Source: Sipunculus nudus (taxonomy: Eukaryota; Annelida; Sipuncula; Golfingiida; Sipunculidae). Taken from it: a stretch of DNA of 64,000 bases. The notes beneath the pieces are model-generated. The model was not told where the DNA came from and ran no database searches. It saw only the letters and a list, made by a program, of their open reading frames with translations. Position numbers and translations under genes: made by a program. Every line of letters starts with the position of its first letter. The stretch's first letter is position 1. Below are positions 24,974-37,183 of this stretch, piece after piece. The stretch lies in assembly GCA_026874595.1 (NCBI GenBank), contig CM049318.1, forward strand, positions 23,059,456-23,123,455. The letters run 5' to 3'.

Positions 24974-26629
24974 TATGTATGTAAGCACTAACTTCATACA
25001 CAAATTGATTAGGAACTCAAAATCAAAAACGTCAACTCTTGATCCATTGCCAACATGGTTAATGAAGCAGTATACGGAGGAATTACTGCAAATTATTTCA
25101 GCCATTGTCAATTCCTCTCTGTCAACTTCAACTTTTCCAACGGCCTTCAAGCATCCGCGGGTCTATTCACTCATTAAGAAACAGGTTCTTGGTAAGAGTC
25201 TCTCAGTAACTACAGACCTGTATAAAAAACCTCAGTTTTGTCTCCAAATTGATCGAGAAAGCTGTCTTGGACCAACTACAGAAGCATCTTGCTGAAGCTG
25301 AGGTGTGCGACCGCTTTCAGTCTGCGTACAGAGCCTTTCATTCCACAGAGACAGCCTTCTCAAGGTCCAGACAGACATTATGAATAGGCTTGATGAGGGT
25401 TTGCCAGTAGTTTTGGTTCTTTTAGACTTGTCTGCAGCCTTTGATGCATTAGATCACCGCATCCTCCTAGACAGGTTAAAGCATGTCTGCGGCATCAAGT
25501 CAGAGGCTCTCGAGTGGTTTGAGTCTTACCTTACTGGCCGCTATAAAGCTGTTCAAACAAACGATGCTGTGTCTGATGAGAAACCTCTGCCATATGGCTT
25601 CCCCCAGGGCTCATGCCTCGGGCCACCACTTTTCTCCATCTACACTCAACCCCTTGGGGAGCTTATTCAACATTATGGTGTCAACTACCACTGTTACGCA
25701 GATGACACTCAACTTTACCTTTCCTTTCGTCTAGACCAACCCTTTGAATCGCTCGCCAAACTCCACAAGTGCATATCTGAAGTACGTATCTGGATGTCAC
25801 ACAACATGCTAATGTTAAATGACAGTAAAACCGAAGTCATTCTATTTGCACCTAAGGCGAAACTACACCTTCTGAAGGACTTCAGTGTGCCAGTCGGGGA
25901 CGATATTTGTTTGTCCAAAACGATAGTACGCAATCTCGGTGTAAAGCTGTCAAATGTGACGTCCATGAGCAATCACATCGACTCAGTCTGTCAGATATCA
26001 TTTATGCATCTCAGAACGATTGACAAATTTAGACAATATCTTTCTTCTGGGGCTACAAAAACACTTGTACATGGTTTAGTGCTTTCTTGTATCAATTATG
26101 CTAATTCCTTTCTCTGCAACGCTCCGGACTATTTCCTTTTAAAACTCCAACGGGTACAGAATTCTGCAGCGCGAATCATAACCAAAACACAGAAATTTGA
26201 CCACATAACTCCCGTACTGATTTCGCTTCACTGGCTACCTATTAGGCAGCGTATTGATTTCAAAGTACTTTTACTTGTTTTTAAAGCTTTGACAAACGTG
26301 GCACCAGGATACATTTGTGATCTATTACAGCTCAGAACTGCACCCAGGACACTAAGGTCTTCTACCTCACACTTTTTAGTCACACCAGTTTGTAGAACTG
26401 TGACTTATGGTGATAAGTGTTTCAGTTGTTACACCCAGAAACTCTGGAACAGTTTACCTGACGGCATCAGGAATGCTGGATCTATTCCCACTTTTAAGTA
26501 ACAACTCAAAACTTTTCTTTTTAAAAAGGCTTTTAATCTGTAATGTAGCGTTATGTAAAGCGCTCTAGAGTTAATAATTTTTACACCAGGGCGCTATGCA
26601 AATGTTGCATAATAATAATAATAATAATG
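24969..26629 (+). mobile_element. 5'-truncated CR1/L2-like LINE with reverse transcriptase, unit 1
   Basis: The first reading segment (24969-25295) carries the N-terminal RT region (STLDPLPTWLMK). After a frameshift a 398-residue segment (25305-26501) holds most of the RT: LVLLDLSAAFDALDH (motif A), GFPQGSCLGP (motif B), the catalytic YADDTQLY (motif C) and the thumb/C-terminal block KLQRVQNSAARI with ITPVLISLHWLPIRQRI. It ends in TAA, then GCGCT..ATGCAAATGTTG and an (AAT)n tail at 26609-26629, typical of 3' ends of this LINE superfamily. Endonuclease and ORF1 are missing. At least one frameshift at ~25300 makes it inactive. Clade call is from motif style only. Confidence 0.93.
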
Positions 26630-26822
26630 TATAAATATATATACATATCAGTGTAATTACTCATAACGGGCACCTCTGTACTAAGGCCCCCTACTATTTG
26701 CGGCCACTTACGGGGAGACCCTGAAGAGTATTTCCCGACATATATAACTTCCTTATTAAGATCCCGATTTTTTCAGGGGGCAAAATGTCCGGTCCCGTCA
26801 GTGTCGGAAATTCGAAAGTTTT

Positions 26823-26858
26823 AATATATATATATATGGAAATATATATATATATATT

Positions 26859-26893
<35 letters not shown>

Positions 26894-26903
26894 ATATATA
26901 TAT
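26823..26903. repeat. Compound (TA)n near the right end of unit 1
   Basis: TA dinucleotides interrupted by GGAA and TTTA. The unit 2 counterpart is 33773-33871 and longer. Confidence 0.93.
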
Positions 26904-27664
26904 TATCTCATTCAATCGAGCAGCAGGATTGCTATCGGTTTTTGATTTTGTCAAACAAAGGCTAGGTAACTATGGCCTGATTTGTTCAGATAAAGAGAAA
27001 GGTAAAGGGGCGGTGTGGGTATCACTGTTGATAAAAACGTGGGTTATTCTGTCAATAAGTGGTTCCGTACTTTAAAGCCGAAGGAGTCTCAGTCAGAATA
27101 CACGGAGCAGATGGGACAGCCCCAGACCAAGATTTAATAGTTTTTTTTAACCCCCAACATAAACATTGCAAAAACAGTTTTTCGGAAAAAAATTCGATTA
27201 ATAAGTAATAATTATCTAATCTTATGTAATCTAAACGCCCTCATAGATACTGCGGTGCTAGATATAGTAATGTCTTATGAATGAACTTGCAGATGGTTAT
27301 TTAGTTTTTAGTTTTTTTTCCGCGTACCACGGACGCCAAGGTTTTGTTTAATAGAGTAAGTATGGTAGTAGATCGATCTTGGCGCAGAAACGATCTCTAT
27401 GGTCAGAATATATTATCATTCTAGATCATAAAACAAAATCATAAGACAATTCAAACCTTTCTCTAACTCTTAATTAAACCCAAATATAGGACAGGATAAA
27501 CCCCTTATACACCCTGACGGCACAGTCGCTACTGCAGCAAAGTGTCCTGCAGATCTATTAACGAATACTTTTAAACACGAAACCCTCGTTAAGTTAACCT
27601 CTTTTGTTTTATGTATAATTGTTTGAAATATAATTTTTAGCAGGATAAAGAATAAAAAGAAAAC

Positions 27665-29882
27665 TCATAATTTTCTTTTACCTTTTCTTTTTCGACTTTT
27701 ATAAAGACAAATTGATAGTATGATTATAACTATCTCTAATGCTGTATTCAATATCCCGACCACTACTGGTTTGACCCGTGTTTGCATTCCAGCATCAACT
27801 AAATGTATTATAACAATGAAAATCATCAAATAGAAAATATAAAATACAGGGTAAAACCTCTGTTTAAATGTAGACAATATACGTGCTTACAGAGAAAACT
27901 ACACTGATTTTGTATTCATATACCTAGGGATATATTTTATGTTTCAGACTATTTTAACTGTTTTAGTACTTTCAGGCTGTTGCTAGATTGAACCAGGACA
28001 TATTTGAGGAACAGGTCAGGGATTCATTTAAAAGTATTTAGATAGCGCATCAAATCGCTTTGGGTTATATGCAATATAATTACTGGATAGGGGTTTCTGT
28101 ATAATCAGTACAGGATCCTATACGTTGTATAAAATGGTAAAGGCTCAATTCGGAGGATAAAGCATTTACCTTTATTATTACAACGACTCTTTATAATGTG
28201 TTACAAGCAAACCATAAACTTGAGCATGAGTAATATTGGTAATTTGCGCCATTTATATTTGCTTTATTATTCATTAGCCTGTTTAAGAACAGCAACTCTG
28301 CTAACGTAATTGTATATTTGTTTTTCGTCGATGGGATGCACACAGTTATTAACCCTACGTATGTATTCATAATTCCGTATTCGTTATGTTTTAATAGTTG
28401 GCACTAATCTAATAACATTGGCTAAATACAAAACATAAAAACAAATTAAAAAAATAATCGCTACGTCTTTATTATACTACTTTTAAAAAATTCCAAAATC
28501 CAGTATATCTACATACTAGAGAGCTAATCCAGTCTAAATAGTACATGAATTCATATATTTAAATTATTTCTGCAATAAAACATCAGCATACCTGTTGTAT
28601 TATTGTAAATGTCCAATGACATTAAATTAGATTTCTTCCCTCTTTTTCAGGTTTCCTATGGTCTGTGAGACACATGTATAAGGAATAATAACCTATGCCT
28701 GAATAAAAAGGGCCAGATTAACTTCAGATTAAGGGTAGTTTAGGGGTAGAATTGCCATATTGTGCTGTATGTTAATACATAAAATGTAACGACATATTAA
28801 GAAATAAAAAATGACCAGCCTAAATCATCCTCAAGGGCTTACCCTATATACAGATACCTATAGGTTTTCGGTCACATCTTATAGCACTCCATACGACAAT
28901 ATCCTCTTTGACTTTTGCAATGGCGCAATCAGTAACAGCGTTAGGTTCCCCTGAAACCCAGCGATACGTCTGTATTCTTCTTTCTGAGAAACAAGAAAAT
29001 ATTACTTATTAAAAGTGATAATAAATGAGAGAGTACTTAAACTGAGTAAAATTTGTCTCTGTGACACACCGGGTGCCTGAGGATGAAAAGCAGTTGCTTC
29101 ATTACCACATTTTTTTTGGTCACAAATGCCAAATGCAGAATATAATTTTGATATATCCCTGCTAAATAAGAAATACCTAAGATTGATTCCTATAGTTTAA
29201 GTTTTACCCTTATCAGAAGAGCCGGATCTGTACCAGTCTTCTTTGCTGAGGCCGACCCAAAAGAAACCACAATATAACATGGCAGGTTCGTACGCCTTGG
29301 CTACAGACAGGGCATCTATCTTGCCTTGAGTATCCAGTTTATCTATCGTCGCGTTTCAGGTAACACAAAGATCTTTGGCATCGTACCAGCTACTTACACC
29401 GAACTGAAAGGTTAAGTTCATACCACTTTCCTGAAAGCATTGGGTGTCCTCGGCAGGACAAGCCCGCTCGTCTGAAAAGAAATTATTTATGATAAAATAT
29501 TTTCTTGAGTTCTTGAGACTGTCTCTAAAACTACGTTCTTAATGTAAATGCTTTATTTTTACAAATGCCTTCTTGATCATACAGCCGTGTGTATATAGAG
29601 GGTTATCTGTAACATACCGGTGATACCAAATTGGACTTACGTTAACAAACTACCCCATTGTTGTATCCTCCATAATTACATCGCACTGGTTTTATCGACC
29701 TTGTCACCGAGGATACACCTACACAGGCACGGTTAAAAGGCTCCGGCTTAGGCAGGAAGGGCGCCGCTAATGAAGACAATTGAATGTGTTTCATTGTAAA
29801 TATTATAATTACTCCCTGAAGAATATGAATAAGTATACGAACACTTCCATAGTAATGATTGTATTATCATGTTGGTTTTTTT

Positions 29883-29962
<80 letters not shown>

Positions 29963-30816
29963 CTCTGAAGAAAAACAACACTGTTAATTCACAACAGACT
30001 GTTTCACCGGATATATATATATAAAACATAAGGACACAGAAAACCTGACTTAATGTGATCACCTTTCATTGAATATTTATATTTTTAGATGTATTACTTT
30101 GGTATCATTAGTAATCCATAGTCAAAAATCACATTCAGTAATTTGCGAACAGTAAAGAATATTTTAACGGTTCATATGATAGTTTCTCGCCGATGACATT
30201 AGTGTAGGTTCTATTTTGTGCAGTATCCTCCATTTTGACAAACGGGCCATGCGGTTTTCTAACATACCTGTATCACCATCTGCCCATGTCCAGTCACTGA
30301 AAGATTTTCTTTTTATTCCCAGCCACACCGAATTTAACCTATTTCTTCGCATGTATGCTTGCAGTGAAACACCAGGCACTGAATTATCTACAAGGTAGTA
30401 TAACAACGGCACACCTTCACAGCAGGACTCGGTAACTCCCTTGGTTAACGATGCTTTCATGTGGCTCACGTCGAAGCCTGCAACTGTATAATTCAGAATT
30501 AACATGATCAATTTTCTTGATCTATCAGTATCGGCAACATTATAGCTGCAATCGAAATAAAATTTCTATTGCCTGGCTAGAAGTAGCTTCTAGCTAGAGC
30601 TACTTCTATCTAGACACATTCTGGGTGTTTATAATATTTGTTCGTCTACTGAATAGGCAACCCCTGTCAGATAATTTTCTCTTTCATGAGTTGATTTACT
30701 GTTGGAATCTACGTTTGCATCCCTATGCTTGAACGCACAATGAAATATCAAACGTCAAACCTACCTCCATGAGCCCACGCACTGATAATCAGCGCTGCAA
30801 AGTATATGACCGCCAT
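27665..30816 (-). pseudogene. Locus A2: duplicate of A1 with the same lesions
   Basis: Exons lie at 30765-30816 (signal peptide), 30268-30483 and 29641-29766 (CTLD1), 29214-29471 and 28843-28983 (CTLD2) and 27665-27798 (transmembrane). The stops TAA (29642-29644), TGA (29356-29358) and TAG (28844-28846) and the AT donor at 29213 are all shared with A1, so they arose before the duplication. One substitution (28871) falls in the last CTLD exon, where A1 has an Asp codon (GAT); I saw no other exon difference. The signal-peptide and CTLD1 exons remain open in both. Confidence 0.75.
29884..29961. repeat. (TA)n in intron of A2
   Basis: About 39 TA units between the two CTLD1 exons, longer by 24 bp than in A1. 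Confidence 0.95.
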
Positions 30817-31875
30817 TCTGTGTCAATAATTGCCAGAATTCCACCCTCAACCAAGTCACTTCTTCCCAAACTGATCTGTAATTGTATAGTAATTTAATAA
30901 TTAGTTATGTACACCTTGCATTGTCATAACTCAGTATAGATTTATTCACGAAGTATAAACCTGTCCATAATATTTGCAGTTTAAATTTGATACAGTTGTT
31001 TACAATACTACCATGGGAGTGTCTAGGCTGACATTCATATGGGTACCGTCCAATACCGTGATCGACCCTTTGTTTGTGATATGAATGTAATTATTTTTAG
31101 TCTATGCGTGTTAAATTATTTCGTGTCAACAGTTGAATACGTTCTAACCTTTGTGAACGTTTGCGCAGCAGGATCAAGTCATGTGTATGTATGTGGTTAT
31201 AAAATGGATTCACACCAATATGAAGAAATTCAATATGGCTTGGTCAAGGACGGAGCGGAGTTTATTTTTGGCCGATTAGTTTTACCACTTCACGAAATAA
31301 TGGTGTCTGCAAAGCAAGGTTAAATTCCATAGAGCGCAAGACTTTGGTTTGTTTACTAGGATCTGAGAAAATCCAAACCGAGTAATGGTATGATCAAGAG
31401 GCACATTGATCAGCATTACACTATTAAATTTATATTTACCATTACATTGGCAGCTTGATAATGACTTCGGCCCAACTATCCAACATTCAGAATATTCACC
31501 TTTCATTTATTTTCTAAACAAAGCCTCTTAACCGCATTTTTAAACAAGGAAGCATTAAAACCCGAAAAACAGAGGACAGGAACCGTCATGTATGTTTCGA
31601 CTCCATCTAGTTCAGGACATGTCCTGTTTAAATCGGACATCCGTTAACGCGGCCGTGTTATGGTAAACAAACAAACCCGGACCGTGTTTGCATGAAGAAC
31701 CATAATAAGGTGTAAAGCAACTTAATGGGAAGTACTCAGACCGAGTTCTGGGATGGATTTGCTGGAAAACATTTGTATAAAGCAAAATGGAACTGATATT
31801 GTATAATAATAGGCATAATATTGCTTCTGATTACGTCCCTTTTACTATGAGTAGACTGTACGCATAAGGTTCATA

Positions 31876-31879
<4 letters not shown>

Positions 31880-31919
<40 letters not shown>
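31880..31919. repeat. (TA)n before the LINE in unit 2
   Basis: Counterpart of 24921-24970, 10 bp shorter. Confidence 0.95.
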
Positions 31920-31922
<3 letters not shown>

Positions 31923-33578
31923 TATGTATGTAAGCACTAACTTCATACACAAATTGATTAGGAACTCAAAATCAAAAACGTCAACTCTTGATCCATTGCC
32001 AACATGGTTAATGAAGCAGTATACGGAGGAATTACTGCAAATTATTTCAGCCATTGTCAATTCCTCTCTGTCAACTTCAACTTTTCCAACGGCCTTCAAG
32101 CATCCGCGGGTCTATTCACTCATTAAGAAACAGGTTCTTGGTAAGAGTCTCTCAGTAACTACAGACCTGTATAAAAAACCTCAGTTTTGTCTCCAAATTG
32201 ATCGAGAAAGCTGTCTTGGACCAACTACAGAAGCATCTTGCTGAAGCTGAGGTGTGCGACCGCTTTCAGTCTGCGTACAGAGCCTTTCATTCCACAGAGA
32301 CAGCCTTCTCAAGGTCCAGACAGACATTATGAATAGGCTTGATGAGGGTTTGCCAGTAGTTTTGGTTCTTTTAGACTTGTCTGCAACCTTTGATGCATTA
32401 GATCACCGCATCCTCCTAGACAGGTTAAAGCATGTCTGCGGCATCAAGTCAGAGGCTCTCGAGTGGTTTGAGTCTTACCTTACTGGCCGCTATAAAGCTG
32501 TTCAAACAAACGATGCTGTGTCTGATGAGAAACCTCTGCCATATGGCTTCCCCCAGGGCTCATGCCTCGGGCCACCACTTTTCTCCATCTACACTCAACC
32601 CCTTGGGGAGCTTATTCAACATTATGGTGTCAACTACCACTGTTACGCAGATGACACTCAACTTTACCTTTCCTTTCGTCTAGACCAACCCTTTGAATCG
32701 CTCGCCAAACTCCACAAGTGCATATCTGAAGTACGTATCTGGATGTCACACAACATGCTAATGTTAAATGACAGTAAAACCGAAGTCATTCTATTTGCAC
32801 CTAAGGCGAAACTACACCTTCTGAAGGACTTCAGTGTGCCAGTCGGGGACGATATTTGTTTGTCCAAAACGATAGTACGCAATCTCGGTGTAAAGCTGTC
32901 AAATGTGACGTCCATGAGCAATCACATCGACTCAGTCTGTCAGATATCATTTATGCATCTCAGAACGATTGACAAATTTAGACAATATCTTTCTTCTGGG
33001 GCTACAAAAACACTTGTACATGGTTTAGTGCTTTCTTGTATCAATTATGCTAATTCCTTTCTCTGCAACGCTCCGGACTATTTCCTTTTAAAACTCCAAC
33101 GGGTACAGAATTCTGCAGCGCGAATCATAACCAAAACACAGAAATTTGACCACATAACTCCCGTACTGATTTCGCTTCACTGGCTACCTATTAGGCAGCG
33201 TATTGATTTCAAAGTACTTTTACTTGTTTTTAAAGCTTTGACAAACGTGGCACCAGGATACATTTGTGACCTATTACAGCTCAGAACTGCACCCAGGACA
33301 CTAAGGTCTTCTACCTCACACTTTTTAGTCACACCAGTTTGTAGAACTGTGACTTATGGTGATAAGTGTTTCAGTTGTTACACCCAGAAACTCTGGAACA
33401 GTTTACCTGACGGCATCAGGAATGCTGGATCTATTCCCACTTTTAAGTAACAACTCAAAACTTTTCTTTTTAAAAAGGCTTTTAATCTGTAATGTAGCGT
33501 TATGTAAAGCGCTCTAGAGTTAATAATTTTTACACCAGGGCGCTATGCAAATGTTGCATAATAATAATAATAATAATG
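31918..33578 (+). mobile_element. 5'-truncated CR1/L2-like LINE with reverse transcriptase, unit 2
   Basis: Copy of the unit 1 LINE at offset 6949, with the same frameshift near 32250 and the same (AAT)n tail. Within the long RT frame (32254-33450) I noted one amino-acid change, Ala to Thr just before the motif A Phe-Asp (32386), and one further silent-looking change (33270). The insertion therefore predates the segmental duplication. Confidence 0.93.
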
Positions 33579-33772
33579 TATAAATATATATACATATCAG
33601 TGTAATTACTCATAACGGGCACCTCTGTACTAAGGCCCCCTACTATTTGCGGCCACTTACGGGGAGACCCTGAAGAGTATTTCCCGACATATATAACTTC
33701 CTTATTAAGATCCCGATTTTTTCAGGGGGCAAAATGTCCGGTCCCGTCAGTGTCGGTAATTCGAAAGTTTTA

Positions 33773-33803
33773 ATATATATATATATGGAAATATATATAT
33801 ATA

Positions 33804-33871
<68 letters not shown>
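33773..33871. repeat. Compound (TA)n near the right end of unit 2
   Basis: Counterpart of 26823-26903, with additional TA units. Confidence 0.93.
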
Positions 33872-34129
33872 ATCTCATTCAATCGAGCAGCAGGATTGCT
33901 ATCGGTTTTTGATTTTGTCAAACAAAGGCTTCAATGATAATATGATCCTTGCTTTTTCTTATATGCTTATTCCTGTAAATTTGTCATTTAATGGGGTAAG
34001 TGCTCTAGGCATCAGTAATATAATTTAGATAATTGTTTCACCATTGTTAGCCTTCAGGTCTTTAAACCCTTTTCAAACCTTTTCTCATGGTTAAATGAAT
34101 TGTTACGGATATATGTTGAGCGTCAATTG

Positions 34130-34285
34130 TTCATTACAGTGTTCTCTGCTGTGACACATTCCAGATTTGTAATGGCCCAGTCAAGTCCATAATTAGCGTT
34201 TCAGATGAAAGATCATACGTCCTTCAACATCCTCTAATATCTACTGAAAAAATTCCCCGGATATCGGAGGTCCCTTCTGTTTTAC
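34130..34285 (-). pseudogene. Possible relic of a CTLD second-half exon
   Basis: A polypyrimidine-CAG acceptor-like site near 34245 (minus strand) is followed by text resembling the CTLD2 second-half exon of A, for example GACTGGGCCATTACAAA against GATTGCGCCATTGCAAA. Reading frames are closed. It sits just outside the right breakpoint of the duplication, where another paralogue would be expected. Confidence 0.3.
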
Positions 34286-34559
34286 TGAGAACGCTGAATA
34301 TCCCGAATACAAAATGTTATTTCTTTACTTGTATCTCAAAATCATTTTCCAATTATTGCAAAAACTATATAATAATAATAATTATTATAAAAATCACAAT
34401 AAATCATAATAAATAATAATAATATGTCTTTTGTTAAGCATAACATCCACTGTGTTGAGCTCTAAAAGGCTATAACAAGCAAGCAATTGCATAAAAAATA
34501 CTGACTATAAAAAAATCGTTAAATAAAGATGCAGACTAAAATTTATATAAGAATGCTTG

Positions 34560-34990
34560 TTTTTTTATTTCAACGGTATTGATTACACCAAAATGGGACC
34601 TGCCACACAAAATGCTCTTTGAGCAACCATCGAAGACTTTGTACGTGGTACAAGTGATGATCGGCTTATTTGAGGCATCTAACTGGTGTGTGCGAATGAA
34701 TTAGATCTTGTAAGTAGAACGGAGCTTTGCGATGGTGGGTCTTGAAAAGTTATAAAGCTGCCTTAAATTTAATGCGCTGACTCACAGGGAGCCAGTGTAG
34801 GTCACGCAATACAGGTGTAATGTGATCATACTTGTCATATCCGCTTGGCACACGGGATTCCCTGTTCTGAACTCGCTGAAGCCTCTGAATTAATGTAAAC
34901 TGATACCTAAGAAGTAAGGCACATCCACAATCTAATTTATAGCGACACAAGCGTGGATCAGGCGCTCAAGAGAACGTTGATTCAAATAAG
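34560..34990 (-). mobile_element. LINE 3' relic, same superfamily as the duplicated LINEs
   Basis: Minus-strand translation contains LQRVQNRESR, KYDHITPVLRDLHWLPVSQRI and, after frameshifts, SSLVPRTKS and a FCVAGPI-like block, matching the C-terminal region of the RT at 26130-26500. It is a separate, older copy in the opposite orientation. Confidence 0.8.
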
Positions 34991-34999
34991 GTTTTATTT

Positions 35000-36740
35000 T
35001 AATTCTTTTTTATTTTATTTATATCAAAAGTAAACATGACCACTCATATACAAATTTGTATGTACAGTATTTTAAAGACAGGTTTAATCTGTACAATTTA
35101 TATATACATATCTTAAACAGAAACCTGGAAGAATGAATGTACACATAACTAATTATAGATCATCTTTACAAGAGGGACTTCTACGGCTGCCGTCCATGTG
35201 GATTGTTCTAACTTATGTGGCTTTTGTTCAAATGTGCTTCATATGTTTAGTATTTTCAGAACAAAATAGCTGACGGTTCTTGATAAGAGAAGTCCTTTAT
35301 TAATGTAACATATATGGAGAGAGGGAGAGGATAGAGAGAGAGAGAGGGGGGGGGGCTCTCTGGTCACCAAATATGTCGCCGGGTATGCTTCTTTTCTGTG
35401 AATTGAATTACTTAGCTTGAATTATGATAATGTAACATAGACCGACTGTGTGACAGTACACAAAACAAAGCCTTGAAATCGCGGAGAGAAAACAAAACTT
35501 TACACACTGGAACAAGATGGTATGAAACTGTAAAATGTTAGCTCTTCAGATTCAGTTAAATTTAATCTTAACGGCACGTTCTCAAACATTACGGATTCGC
35601 ACTTTTGCTGAAACGTGTTTTGATTTTCCTATATCATTTCATTGTTGCGTGTATTTTATTCTCACGACAGACGTAAGTAGACCTGTATTGCGTGGCATAC
35701 CTGCATCTAACATAGTTTTGTTAAGCTGAATTGTCAATAGGAAGGAAGAGCAGGGAGATATGGGCAAATATGTTTGGTTAAGTCGAAATAAATTGTTGAA
35801 TGTTTGCCTTTAATATCAAAATTCAAATATTTGAATAATTACTTTTTCTGCCAACCTACCTCATTTTGAGCTTTTAAATATCTCAATTTAGGGGTCATCT
35901 GGGATCGTATTGGGTAGAAGGAGGCGCTGGGTCTTCATTCTAAATGGTTATCATAAATACAAAATTACATAAAAAATTTTAAAAAAAAAATAAAAAAAAA
36001 ATTAAAAAATTCTCTCTACAGACGAAAACAAATTCACATGAAAGATCAAGGAAAAGTCATGTTAGAGACTTTAGAATATAAGGATCACAACTGTTTATAC
36101 ATAAGGGATCATGCCCTGGGGCTTATTGGGATTAAGCTTCAGATCACGAGGGGCTGGTTTGTGAGAGGTTGTGTCCTCCTTCCGTGGTATAGAACATATA
36201 CACACAACCCGTTTTGCGTACATACCATATCCGACCTGGACTTGTCTTTGTTATACGTGGACTGATGATAACCTTTTCAACCTTTACAGCAGCCTGTAGA
36301 CGACCCGATCACCTCTCTGTAAATTTATGACTGGCTCGTACATGGAGCGCATATCGTGGGTGATATAGTACATATAGATAACAGTTGTATATATATATTT
36401 ATATTTTTTTGTTTTGGACCAGCTTGCTGCTAGTGGTTTCGTGAATAATCATACAAAATTATCAACTACGTCAGCCTTCTGTTAAACAGGCCAACATAAC
36501 AACAACAGTGCCCGGCACTTTTATTCAAAGGTTGTGAAATCTATGTTGCTTGGTTGGCACAATAAAGTACATCAAGTACACCCCCAACTCACTTGGTAAC
36601 TGACACCTGGAAGCTAGCTCACAGAGAACTGTGATAAAATTTAGGATTCTCCTCTTACCTTCACTTTTAAAGCAAGCGATATACCTGGTAGTCACTGGTG
36701 AAACTAATCATACATTTTAACCAGAAAGTGCTAAGCTATT
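35000..36740. other. No supportable gene
   Basis: AT-rich, with a (GA)n-poly-G patch at 35317-35355 and an A-rich stretch near 35966-36008. Short plus-strand frames at 35535-35729 and 36038-36265 have no recognisable domain or splice context. Confidence 0.5.
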
Positions 36741-37183
36741 TTCTGGTTTGATACGTGTTATCGTGTTTGACAGTAAACCTTTGCCATCGTGATGTCATAG
36801 TTATACATCTACCTTATCAGTCTGTTTGCTTCAATAAGTACAACTGCCACTATTCTCCAATTTATAAGAGAATATAGGGAAGTTAGCAGCAGCTACGAAC
36901 GTTGGACCTTTTCACGAATTAAAGAACCAAAACAAAAGCACAGTAAGCACAACGACAATAAAAATTTTAATCTCTTATGAATCTTTACGGGAACCTCTAC
37001 AGTTGCAAACGGCAGGGAGAAAGTCTTTGTTTTGTACAAAATATTAACAAGGAGGAGAAACGTTAAGTAAATTGCATAGTTTTGTATGATAATACATAAC
37101 ATATGTAAGATGACCTATTAGCTTATGAAAATAATCCATTTGTTTAACAGTGTTATAAGTAGTTTGGATTTAGCTTTCTGGAG

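Larger units (their letters stand above)
20029..26963. repeat. Tandem duplication, unit 1 (~6,935 bp)
   Basis: This unit is repeated directly and almost perfectly by 26964-33930. The offset is 6935 up to the first (TA)n tract, 6959 after it and 6949 after the second, so length differences lie in microsatellites. The left flank, the central junction and the right end all share GCT at the breakpoint (20026-20028, 26961-26963, 33928-33930). It contains lectin pseudogene A1 on the minus strand and a LINE on the plus strand. Confidence 0.97.
26964..33930. repeat. Tandem duplication, unit 2 (~6,967 bp)
   Basis: Direct repeat of the preceding unit. I noted seven substitutions by eye: 21576/28511, 21936/28871, 24074/31033, 24187/31146, 25437/32386, 26321/33270 and 26808/33757. 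That is about 0.1 percent. The unit is longer mainly because two of its (TA)n tracts are longer. It contains lectin pseudogene A2 and the second LINE. Confidence 0.97.
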
